From: an uncultured Prevotellaceae bacterium
Lineage (GTDB): Bacteria; Bacteroidota; Bacteroidia; Bacteroidales; Bacteroidaceae
Length of the DNA: 7,145 nucleotides
Assembly: GCA_945787625.1 (NCBI GenBank)
Contig: CALZJL010000064.1
Location: 1 to 7,145, forward strand
Direction: 5' to 3'
Part shown: piece after piece, positions 1-6,000 of the stretch
Position numbering within the stretch: the stretch's first letter is position 1
Layout of the letters: the number at the start of each line of letters is the position of its first letter
Notes under the pieces: model-generated
What the model was told of the DNA's origin: nothing
What the model saw: the letters and a program-made list of their open reading frames with translations, nothing else
The model's database searches: none
Translations under genes and position numbers: made by a program

Positions 1-2
1 AA

Positions 3-64
3 ACCTAATAACCTCACAAGCGAAGCGACCTTAAAACCTTATAAAATAACCTTATGACCTAACC
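3..64 (+). repeat. Degenerate 8-bp tandem repeat, three paired copies
   Basis: Six units of the form ACCTNANN start at 3, 11, 28, 36, 49 and 57. They fall into three pairs, each with exact 8-bp spacing: 3-18, 28-43 and 49-64. The pairs are separated by 9 bp and then 5 bp. The array ends one base before the start codon of the small helix-turn-helix gene and may continue left of the window. A fourth pair lies inverted just after that gene. The array could be an operator for the adjacent DNA-binding protein, a leader element, or a decayed minisatellite. Its position is directly seen; its role is unknown. Confidence 0.6.
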
Positions 65-65
65 A

Positions 66-254
66 ATGAAATCCAAGACCAAATCAGAAATTGCACAGGC
101 TGCTGGCATCAGTACTGAACTGCTGCGACGATGGATGATGGTTCATCGTCGGGAGATTGGTGCGATGGGTGTGAAACCTACGCGCAAGGTGTTGCCTCCG
201 AAGGTGGTGCGCTATATGTGTCGCGAGCTGGGGATTGACGATGAGGATTTTTAG
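66..254 (+). CDS. Small helix-turn-helix protein, 62 aa
   Basis: This is a complete 62-residue protein with an ATG start. Residues about 8-29 (SEIAQAAGIS followed by ELLRRWMMVHR) read as a helix-turn-helix of the type seen in small phage or transposon DNA-binding proteins. The middle is basic (KPTRK, PPKVVRY) and the tail is acidic (IDDEDF). It probably binds DNA in the cytoplasm. I recognise the general look of short Bacteroidales HTH proteins but cannot name a family. The start is set by the only early ATG; no clear Shine-Dalgarno is visible, which is usual in this phylum. The gene is flanked by 8-bp repeats upstream and an inverted copy downstream, so autoregulation through them is possible. 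It converges on the 51-aa gene and is followed by a strong hairpin. The main alternative is a relic of a mobile element. Confidence 0.7.
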   Translation: MKSKTKSEIAQAAGISTELLRRWMMVHRREIGAMGVKPTRKVLPPKVVRYMCRELGIDDEDF

Positions 255-268
255 TAAGGTTATGAGGT
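253..268 (-). repeat. Inverted copy of the paired 8-bp repeat
   Basis: Read on the minus strand, this stretch gives ACCTCATA then ACCTTACT, two adjacent 8-bp units matching the upstream array. Positions 255-269 read in reverse complement match positions 2-16 at 13 of 15 bases. The copy overlaps the end of the stop codon of the small HTH gene. With the upstream array it brackets the gene in inverted orientation. Confidence 0.5.
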
Positions 269-282
269 TGCCGCCTTTACGA

Positions 283-318
283 CGAGGGTGCGCCATATAT
301 TTTACAGCGCACCCATCG
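283..318. terminator. Strong hairpin between convergent genes
   Basis: GGGTGCGC at 286-293 pairs perfectly with GCGCACCC at 307-314 around a 13-nt AT-rich loop. Three further pairs (283-285 with 316-318) extend the stem past a one-base bulge at 315. The plus-strand side is followed by a pyrimidine-rich run (TTCTTCTTGTT), so it best fits a terminator for the HTH gene. It also lies 28 bp past the stop of the leftward 51-aa gene, but that side has no good U run. A role in both directions is possible. Confidence 0.6.
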
Positions 319-345
319 TTCTTCTTGTTACGTTTTCCCGTTTGT

Positions 346-501
346 TTACTCTTCTTTGTCTATGTCATCGTCCATAAAGATGTAGTTTCTACTCTTAGGT
401 GTCCCCTCACCACCCACGGGGACGTAGGACGTGGTGAGCAAAGCGTTCGTGAGAGACAGTTCATGAACACATGTGGAAGGACTGATATAAACCTCTTTCA
501 T
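346..501 (-). CDS. 51-aa small peptide encoded after the surface protein
   Basis: This 51-codon frame starts with ATG at 501 and stops with TAA at 348-346. It lies 29 bp downstream of the 1376-aa gene on the same strand, so the two are probably co-transcribed; the gap is A-rich, as is common before Bacteroidota start codons. The N-terminus reads MKEVYISPS, with VHEL and an ALLTTS segment near residues 20-25. A glycine-rich stretch (PVGGEGTP, 28-35) follows, and the end is strongly acidic (MDDDIDKEE). There is no signal peptide or membrane segment. From memory it resembles short uncharacterised Bacteroidales proteins with an N-terminal K-x-Y-x-x-P, often found beside large surface proteins or as peptide precursors. 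Function is unknown. The organised composition and position argue against a chance frame, but homology has not been checked. Confidence 0.68.
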   Translation of the reverse strand: MKEVYISPSTCVHELSLTNALLTTSYVPVGGEGTPKSRNYIFMDDDIDKEE

Positions 502-530
502 GATGATACAATTTGTGTGTTACTTTGTTG

Positions 531-3500
531 TTACTTTTTTATTATCTTCTCGGTCGAGCCATTGGCGTGTCGCAGTATTGTGACTCCACGACTGTGGTGC
601 TGCTTGCGTCTGCCGTCCAGGCCATAGTATTCTGCCTTGTCTGCCTGATCGGGTATGTCGATGATGCCTGTCTCGTCTCCAGCAACGGAGATCTGTATTC
701 GGGCTGGTGTTGCAGCCATTACTTCACCAAACTGAGGTTCTCGCGGTGTCATCACCATCTGCCAACGCTGTGGCCCAAGGTCGCTCGTGGGGTGTACGAG
801 GGCGGTCCTGCCTTCGGAGTCGATACCGATGACATAGATTTGAGACAGATTGTCTGACACGCTTTGGTAGTTGCCGCGGAAGGTGTAGGTGTAGTTCATC
901 GATGAGCATACGTAGTCTGGTGAGGAGGTCTCGGATACTGTCACTTGCTCGAGGTGGAATTCAATGCTTGTGTTGTGCTCCGTACCTTTGTATTTGATGA
1001 GGTATGGGTGGTTGGCACGCAAGGTCTGATTGTCCTGTGCTTTCTCTACCTCCATGGTGAAACAGTCGAGCACTCCGTCGCCGTCTGTGTCAGTCTGATG
1101 GAACATGTTGATGGCGTAAATCTCGCAGTCGGTGAAATCGCTCACTTTAGCCTCAATTGGGAGATAGAGCGCGTTGAAGTCGTTGTCGATGAACTCACGC
1201 TTGTAGGTCATGTTGCCTGCCGTGAAGCCTTGTGGCGAGTAGAAGTCCAAGTCGTCGTGCAGTATGAAATTGTCGCAGGCGTCTCCTACCACCAGATTGT
1301 CAACGCCGGGGATATTCACCATGCCGAATGCCAGTTGGTTGTCTGCGAGTGTAGTCCCCCATGTGATATTCTCTACGGAATAGTCTTGGCCTCCGCTGTA
1401 GACTTTGACAGCCAGGTCTACATCGCAATTGCGGTTTATCGTTCCTGTAAAGGTGGCATCTTCTGAAACAAAGAAACGGAACTCCTGGTCGATGGAACCT
1501 ACGGAAGCCTTGACGGAATAAGATCCATAACCGCTTCTGTCTCCAGAGTAAATGGCAGTCACATTTCCTCCGTTTATGGTGATGTCGCCAGCTTTGTAGG
1601 CAGAGGTGTTGCCATAATATGAACCACCTCCGATTCCGGCTGCTCCTTTGATACCTGTGGCGGTGATAGTACCGGCATTTATGGTGATGTCGCCGAAGTT
1701 CTCTCCTTCGTTTCCTCCGATTCCTGCTCCTGCTCCTGCGCCAGCACTTGTGTTTCCTCCGAATGCGCTTAGTGTGCCTGTGCTTAGCTTGCAGACGTTG
1801 AGCGAGGCTGCTTTCTGACTTCCATCATTCTTTGCGGCAGCAACGTGAAGACCTGCAGAATCAAAACCGCCTTTCAAAGTGTTGTCTCCGAACACTAAGA
1901 GGTCCACGTGTGAGTCTGCTGTAACATCTATCGGGCTGTAGGTCAGTCTGTTTTCGCTGCCTGCCGAAAGGTCAATGTTCAAGCCGTTGAGAGCGACTCT
2001 CAAAGGAGATTCTTTGCTGCCACCATTGAGAATGACCTTGTTTTCTGTCGTAGAGCCTGATATGAGTAGCGTCTCGTTGATTGTCCTTGTCACGTCGCCT
2101 TGAGTGTATGTGTCGCCGTTGACAATTATGTTGCCATTGGCGATGTCAACATCGCTGTGATAAGAATTTACATTTACGTGTCCCCCCAAAGATTTGTAAG
2201 CGTCTTCGGCTCCGTATGGAACAGAGATATTGCAATACAAATCATTACCGCCAACTAATGTTGGAACGTTTTCTGTAGAAAAATGAGGGAAAACTAACCC
2301 ACCGGTCATCCCCATCATATTGTTTAACGCATTTGCACTTGCCTCAGTTATGGTTTTTGGAAGGTCGACATATAACGCAATGCTATGGTCCCCCGTCATA
2401 TTAAAGAAGCTGTTTTGGTCAATGGCATCTCCGCTCCCGAGACGGGTGACAGTATAGGTGTTGCCGTTGATGACCACTTCAGAAGGAATGGTAATGGTAT
2501 GATTATTTGATCCTATACCGGCATAAGCTATACGGGAAATGAAGGCTGTCTTGTCTGACTCTGACAACACCGCGTAGTCCACCTCGCCTATGGGTACATC
2601 TGTAGAAAGATAAAGATATTCTTTTGGCTCGTCTAATTTCAAATAGGCCGAATAGGGTGAAAGATCAGTATAGTATTTTAGGAATCCATAATGGTACCAT
2701 TTTAACTCCGTTGAACCGTTGAGGGTTTTGCTTTCGTAGCTTCCATGCAACAGGTTGCCTTCCTGCGAAATGTCATTTGTTGTAATGCTTGATTCTGCAG
2801 AATTACTGTAAATGCCCGTTACGGCAGGTAGGGCGATGGTTTCTTCTGCGGCAGTCATGTTTATCAATACGGCAGGAGTATGCTTAGGGAGTATGCCTCC
2901 TGTCAGTTCCGTCATGACGGCATATTCGTCGCTGATGCCTGTCACGCTAAATGCCTTGATGCTCGCGGGAAGTGTAATATCCGAGGGGTAACAGAGTGTT
3001 GTCACGCGATCATAGTTGCCAGTTATGGTCAGGGTGCTTGCGTCTGCCGTAAAGCTCTGCTTGTAAACTTGGTTCTCCGCAGTCAATGCCACGGGGTGAT
3101 CGTCTTGGTCAAGCTTCTGTCCCCACTCGGTCTTGCCCTCAATCGGGGTCTCTCCATCGTAGTCATTTGCCGTGTTGAGCATATAGGCAAGCTCGCCAGT
3201 CTCGTAGCAGTTAGGGGCGAGACCTACGGAGCAACCCATAGAACCGCTTGCTGCATTCGTTTGACCGATTACGTTGCCATACGATGTGTGGCAATTATGT
3301 ATGCCAGCCCATTCCGTAACACCTACAATACCTCCGATGGCAACTCCTGTGGTCCCAAATGTAATGTCGCCTACGGCATAGCAGTTTAGCATCGGGCCTG
3401 AGGTGTATATGTACGCACCTGCTATGACTCCCAGGTATCCTTCGGCGCTGCCTATGTTGGCATTGATAATACCCAGGTTTTTAACTTGTCCTCCAGCTAC

Positions 3501-4661
3501 TCTTCCAAAGAGTCCATGCTCATAAGCATCACCAACGTTCAAATTGCTGATGGTGTGATAATTGCCATCGAAGACTCCTGAATATACATTGTCTGGACCA
3601 TCATACCAGGGTGAGTATTTGCCCATGGGAGTCCACGCCTGGTTCTGTAGGTCTATATCTTCCTTCAAGATGGCGTTTGCGGATTTGTTTCTCTCAGTCC
3701 CATCTGTCAGAGTTCCATTTACCAAATCGCGGAACCAACTGAGTTGCTCTGCGCTATAAAGCCAATACACTTCGTTTACACACGCAGGTGCTTTTCCTCG
3801 AAACTCGCCATCGATGGAAGCGTTCTCGCCGAGTGTCACACGGTGAGCATCAAATATGATGCCTTCCGGTATCTTGATGATGACATTGTCGTTGATTTTT
3901 GTCGTGAGGTTCCAAAGATTAAGGTTATTCGTAATTATCCGCGAACTTGAGAAGGTAGCCACTCCTTCTTGGACGCGGATATCATTGGAAGAGATAGTTC
4001 CTCCATTGATCGTAACACCGCTGTTCGTGCTTGTTCCAGTTGGCAGTAATCTACCCTCTATATCCAGGGTTCCTTCATTTATCGTGAGTTGCGAAGAATT
4101 TCCGAAAGAGAAACCTCCCCCCTGTGTTGTTAAATACCCCTCTCCCATAATGGTCAAAGATGCATTATCACCTATTATAATGGGAGTATTTCCAGAATTC
4201 TTGAGACGATTGTCTGTCCCATTTGATAAGCTCACAACGACGGAAGAATTGACTCCTATGCTGAAGAGAGGACTATCAGAATCTAATATAACATTTTCGA
4301 TTCCATCAAAACATAGAATCACGTCCTCCGTATCGTCAGCGACCTTAAGTGTTGTTGTGTTGGAGTATCCTGACAAGTGGAAAGTTCCACCAGAAGTAAA
4401 TGTGATTGTGCTGGTGGCTTCGTCCCAGGAGTATGTGGGCTGCGGTGTTTCTTGTTTATTTATAGTGACGTCTATACCGCCACAATTCTCTGAGATAAGA
4501 TTAGAAACCCCTTGCTGCTGGTATGTCTTCCCCTCTCCGTCAATAACTACTGGTCCATCATTGATATGGATTTCAGTAAAAACCTCACCTTCCGCCCATC
4601 CGACGACCGAAACAAGCAGGGAGCAGAAGAGCATAAACAATCTTTGTTTTGATGTGTTCAT
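531..4661 (-). CDS. Large secreted multi-module surface protein, 1376 aa
   Basis: Residues 1-23 form a type I signal peptide (hydrophobic 8-20, likely cleavage after GWA), so the protein is exported. In order it shows a glycine- and asparagine-rich beta-helix-like region (about 85-290, TINGGTI-type repeats) and a GLUG-like region (about 296-465, with SGVFDGNYHTISNL, HGLFGRV and IGGIVG). The conserved linker CYETGELAYMLN follows at 485-496, then a Bacteroidetes sandwich-like stretch (540-690) and one degenerate BspA-type leucine-rich segment (about 708-825, ending VPYGAEDAYKS). A second beta-helix with AGAGAGAG, AGIGGG and two GDITIN motifs (840-1040) resembles the carbohydrate-binding-like family of Cthe_2159. 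The C-terminal part has a DTDGDGVLD calcium-loop motif (1191-1199) and ends in YYGLDGRR with a basic tail, like a degenerate type IX secretion or sorting signal. Adhesion or glycan binding is inferred; no catalytic residues are recognised. Downstream lies the 51-aa gene. Confidence 0.93.
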   Translation of the reverse strand: MNTSKQRLFMLFCSLLVSVVGWAEGEVFTEIHINDGPVVIDGEGKTYQQQGVSNLISENCGGIDVTINKQETPQPTYSWDEATSTITFTSGGTFHLSGYSNTTTLKVADDTEDVILCFDGIENVILDSDSPLFSIGVNSSVVVSLSNGTDNRLKNSGNTPIIIGDNASLTIMGEGYLTTQGGGFSFGNSSQLTINEGTLDIEGRLLPTGTSTNSGVTINGGTISSNDIRVQEGVATFSSSRIITNNLNLWNLTTKINDNVIIKIPEGIIFDAHRVTLGENASIDGEFRGKAPACVNEVYWLYSAEQLSWFRDLVNGTLTDGTERNKSANAILKEDIDLQNQAWTPMGKYSPWYDGPDNVYSGVFDGNYHTISNLNVGDAYEHGLFGRVAGGQVKNLGIINANIGSAEGYLGVIAGAYIYTSGPMLNCYAVGDITFGTTGVAIGGIVGVTEWAGIHNCHTSYGNVIGQTNAASGSMGCSVGLAPNCYETGELAYMLNTANDYDGETPIEGKTEWGQKLDQDDHPVALTAENQVYKQSFTADASTLTITGNYDRVTTLCYPSDITLPASIKAFSVTGISDEYAVMTELTGGILPKHTPAVLINMTAAEETIALPAVTGIYSNSAESSITTNDISQEGNLLHGSYESKTLNGSTELKWYHYGFLKYYTDLSPYSAYLKLDEPKEYLYLSTDVPIGEVDYAVLSESDKTAFISRIAYAGIGSNNHTITIPSEVVINGNTYTVTRLGSGDAIDQNSFFNMTGDHSIALYVDLPKTITEASANALNNMMGMTGGLVFPHFSTENVPTLVGGNDLYCNISVPYGAEDAYKSLGGHVNVNSYHSDVDIANGNIIVNGDTYTQGDVTRTINETLLISGSTTENKVILNGGSKESPLRVALNGLNIDLSAGSENRLTYSPIDVTADSHVDLLVFGDNTLKGGFDSAGLHVAAAKNDGSQKAASLNVCKLSTGTLSAFGGNTSAGAGAGAGIGGNEGENFGDITINAGTITATGIKGAAGIGGGSYYGNTSAYKAGDITINGGNVTAIYSGDRSGYGSYSVKASVGSIDQEFRFFVSEDATFTGTINRNCDVDLAVKVYSGGQDYSVENITWGTTLADNQLAFGMVNIPGVDNLVVGDACDNFILHDDLDFYSPQGFTAGNMTYKREFIDNDFNALYLPIEAKVSDFTDCEIYAINMFHQTDTDGDGVLDCFTMEVEKAQDNQTLRANHPYLIKYKGTEHNTSIEFHLEQVTVSETSSPDYVCSSMNYTYTFRGNYQSVSDNLSQIYVIGIDSEGRTALVHPTSDLGPQRWQMVMTPREPQFGEVMAATPARIQISVAGDETGIIDIPDQADKAEYYGLDGRRKQHHSRGVTILRHANGSTEKIIKK
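1573..1694 (-). repeat. Two 17-bp direct repeats coding for GDITIN motifs
   Basis: The same 17 bases occur at 1573-1589 and 1678-1694, exactly 105 bp (35 codons) apart and in frame. They encode the two GDITIN strands (residues 990-995 and 1025-1030) of the second beta-helix. The identity at DNA level suggests a fairly recent internal duplication, or conversion between coils. Confidence 0.6.
1722..1739 (-). repeat. Three perfect hexamer repeats in the coding region
   Basis: TCCTGC is repeated three times on the plus strand, encoding Ala-Gly pairs of the AGAGAGAG segment near residues 973-980. Changes by whole units would stay in frame and alter loop length without truncating the protein. Confidence 0.55.
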
Positions 4662-4679
4662 AAATAATTGTGTTGTTTT

Positions 4680-4699
4680 CCATTCGGCTGCCTCAATGG
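4680..4699 (-). promoter_or_regulatory. Small hairpin just upstream of the surface protein start
   Basis: CCATT and AATGG form a 5-bp stem with a 10-nt apical region in which GG and CC can also pair. It ends 18 nt before the start codon. It could affect ribosome access or protect the mRNA end left after processing. The stem is short, so this is a weak call. Confidence 0.35.
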
Positions 4700-4729
4700 T
4701 CGTTCGGTTAGCTGTCTTTCATGCACAAT

Positions 4730-4825
4730 AAAAAACGTGGAGCCAGTCTTGATGCTCGTTCCACGATTCGAAGGCCCTCGCATTGCCCAGTAAGTCTGAA
4801 ACGAGCAACGCTGAAAGCCCCACGT
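4730..4825 (-). terminator. Three-tier hairpin with U run inside the leader
   Basis: Read on the minus strand, ACGTGGGGC (4825-4817) pairs with GCTCCACGT (4743-4735) through nine positions including one G-U. Inside it, TGCTCGTTTC (4807-4798) pairs with GGAACGAGCA (4762-4753) over ten positions with one G-U. At the tip, CGAG and TTCG (4780-4769) close a GGCC loop. The outer stem runs directly into six U residues (4735-4730). This is the form of an intrinsic terminator about 70 nt before the start codon of the surface protein. It would end transcription prematurely unless the stem is disrupted. Confidence 0.55.
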
Positions 4826-5034
4826 GTGTGTATATATATGAAAGTATATAATACACCCCATAGGGCGTCCTCGTTGCCTTGCATTTGACTTACTGTTGAA
4901 TTTGCGAGATTCTCGAATCGTCAATCACAAAGCGCAAGATACGCCTTTTATTATGTATTCTATCTTTCCCCCTCTACCCCCACCTCTGTACGGGCTTTCA
5001 GCAGTTTCCTTGCTGAGCAGACGAAAAGATGGGG

Positions 5035-5066
5035 CAAAGATATGGAATAAATTCCACATAAACAAC
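5035..5066 (-). promoter_or_regulatory. Leftward promoter for the surface protein unit
   Basis: On the minus strand, TATCTTTG (5042-5035) is a perfect Bacteroidota -7 element (TAnnTTTG). A GTTG element at 5066-5063 lies 20 bp upstream, suitable for the -33 box. Transcription would begin near 5028, giving a leader of about 365 nt before the ATG at 4661. Confidence 0.6.
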
Positions 5067-5160
5067 AAGAACGAAATAAATCAGCATAAAAAACATTTAT
5101 CAAAAAAAGGGGGAAAATAAGATTTCTGCTCGCGAGGACGCAGATAATGAAAAGAATTCC

Positions 5161-5172
5161 GTATCTTTGTGG
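5161..5172 (+). promoter_or_regulatory. Upstream -7 element (P1) for the repressor operon
   Basis: GTATCTTTGTGG includes a perfect TAnnTTTG box at 5162-5169. I see no TTG element at the usual 19-21 bp upstream, where the sequence is GC-rich and contains the palindrome CTCGCGAG at 5129-5136. Eleven of twelve bases recur at 5239-5250 in P2. It may be a weak or activator-dependent start. Confidence 0.4.
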
Positions 5173-5217
5173 GGGCAACTAAACAACAAAAAAAACAAAC
5201 AACAAAACCACAAAACA

Positions 5218-5247
5218 TTGTTTTCTCGCAGAAAATTTGTATCTTCG
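5218..5247 (+). promoter_or_regulatory. Promoter P2 for the repressor-ATPase operon
   Basis: A TTG -33 element at 5218-5220 is followed after 19 bp by TATCTTCG (5240-5247), one mismatch from the Bacteroidota -7 consensus TAnnTTTG. Transcription would begin near 5254, about 95 nt before the ATG of the S24 repressor gene. The spacer holds a 15-bp inverted repeat. Confidence 0.6.
5221..5235. promoter_or_regulatory. Candidate repressor operator inside P2
   Basis: TTTTCT and AGAAAA form a perfect inverted repeat around a CGC centre. It fills most of the gap between the -33 and -7 elements of P2, so a dimer bound here would block RNA polymerase. The nearest DNA-binding protein is the S24 repressor encoded about 115 bp downstream, and these proteins usually control their own promoter. 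Binding is inferred from position and symmetry only. Confidence 0.5.
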
Positions 5248-5349
5248 TGGCGCGTTATATCACATACTGCGCAAAGATTAGCCATAAAAGTATGGCAGAT
5301 AGAATGCCATTAAACCGAATTGAACCGCTTAATTAGGTAATTGAAGAAT

Positions 5350-5985
5350 ATGACGGTTAAAGAAAGAATAAAGGCTTTTTGCAAGGCGGAGAAGACTACG
5401 GTTTCTGCCTTTGAGTCAAGGATTGGTGTTGCTAATGGCTATGTCAATGCCATCAGCAAGAGTATTGGTGTTGATAAAATCCAAACTATCTTGGAGTTTT
5501 TCCCCAGACTGAATATAGAGTGGCTTCTGACGGGAAGGGGGGATATGTATAAGGGGGATTTGCGACCTGTTGCGACACATTCTGATTCGCAGGAGGGTAT
5601 TCCGCTCATTCCTCTGAGCGCGATGGCCGGGGCGTTCACCGGCGAACAGACTGTCCTCGAATATGAGTGCGAGAGGTATGTTGTGCCTGCTTTTAGGGGT
5701 GCTGACTTTCTGATTCACGTCAAGGGGAACAGCATGATTCCGACTTATGCTTCCGGCGACATTATTGCCTGTCAGCGGGTGCCTATGTCGGGGATTTTCT
5801 TCCAGTGGAACAAGCCTTACGTCCTCGATACTGTTCAGGGTCCCCTGATCAAACGTCTGAAACCTGGCAGCGACCAGCAGCATGTGCTTTTGGTGTCGGA
5901 CAATAAGGATTATGACCCGTTTGAACTTTCGTACGACGAAATCAATGCCGTGGCTATGGTGATTGGCTTGATTAGGCTTGAATAA
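5350..5985 (+). CDS. S24 family LexA/CI-like repressor with HTH, 211 aa
   Basis: The N-terminal 65 residues are a helix-turn-helix typical of Bacteroidota repressors (NGYVNAISKSIG, then LNIEWLLTGRGDM). The C-terminal half is a peptidase S24 domain. Residues A93-G94 in the AMAGAF segment match the LexA self-cleavage site. S128 in GNSMIPTYASGD is the expected nucleophile and K168 in LIKRLKPG the expected general base, so the Ser-Lys pair is intact. The protein should act as a cytoplasmic dimeric repressor, inactivated by self-cleavage on a damage or stress signal. Length matches LexA/CI proteins of about 200-240 aa. I chose ATG 5350; an in-frame TTG at 5341 would add three residues and is less likely. 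Two promoter motifs and a candidate operator lie upstream, and the ATPase gene follows after 15 bp. It could be a prophage-type or element-encoded repressor rather than the housekeeping LexA. Confidence 0.88.
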   Translation: MTVKERIKAFCKAEKTTVSAFESRIGVANGYVNAISKSIGVDKIQTILEFFPRLNIEWLLTGRGDMYKGDLRPVATHSDSQEGIPLIPLSAMAGAFTGEQTVLEYECERYVVPAFRGADFLIHVKGNSMIPTYASGDIIACQRVPMSGIFFQWNKPYVLDTVQGPLIKRLKPGSDQQHVLLVSDNKDYDPFELSYDEINAVAMVIGLIRLE

Positions 5986-6000
5986 CCTCACAAACAAACA

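Larger units (their letters stand above)
4662..5028 (-). promoter_or_regulatory. Long structured 5' leader, candidate attenuator or riboregulator
   Basis: This stretch of about 365 nt between the predicted promoter and the start codon of the surface protein has no convincing gene. Transcribed leftward, it can form many stems. One is a 5' hairpin (TGCTGA 5016-5011 variant TCAGCA with its partner at 5003-4998). GATTC/GAATC lies near 4905-4919. ACGCCC pairs with GGGTGT around 4855-4870, and an AT-rich stem lies near 4828-4857. A large terminator-like hairpin spans 4825-4735, and CCATT/AATGG at 4699-4680 lies just before the ribosome-binding region. Segment 5002-4992 is perfectly complementary over 11 nt to 4820-4810. 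That pairing would capture part of the terminator stem and would also break the 5' hairpin. The organisation is seen in the sequence; the switching is inferred. An independent small RNA ending at 4730 is the alternative. Confidence 0.5.

Noticed and set aside
401..438. Pseudoknot-like pairing (GTCCCC with GGGGAC, CTCACCAC with GTGGTGAG)
   Set aside because: Both pairings are exact, but the stretch lies within the 51-aa coding frame, which explains it better, and the connecting loops are too short or absent for a comfortable pseudoknot.
235..627. Plus-strand 130-codon frame starting at TTG
   Set aside because: It starts inside the HTH gene, crosses the hairpin and runs antisense to the 51-aa gene and the end of the surface protein gene; no motif supports it.
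3856..4731. Long plus-strand open frame of 291 codons
   Set aside because: It lies antisense to the surface protein gene, whose protein has clear modules and a signal peptide; the antisense translation shows no recognisable domain.
4658..4924. Minus-strand 88-codon frame overlapping the start of the surface protein gene
   Set aside because: It covers the structured leader hairpins, has an unstructured mixed composition and no recognisable motif. The RNA explanation fits better.
5292..5336. 14-codon plus-strand frame upstream of the repressor, reading MADRMPLNRIE
   Set aside because: It faintly resembles the start of a Bacteroidota HTH protein, but it is very short, out of frame with the repressor and unsupported by any other evidence.
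5341..5349. TTG start adding three residues to the S24 repressor
   Set aside because: An ATG three codons downstream fits the usual start of the HTH domain, and ATG is strongly preferred over TTG.
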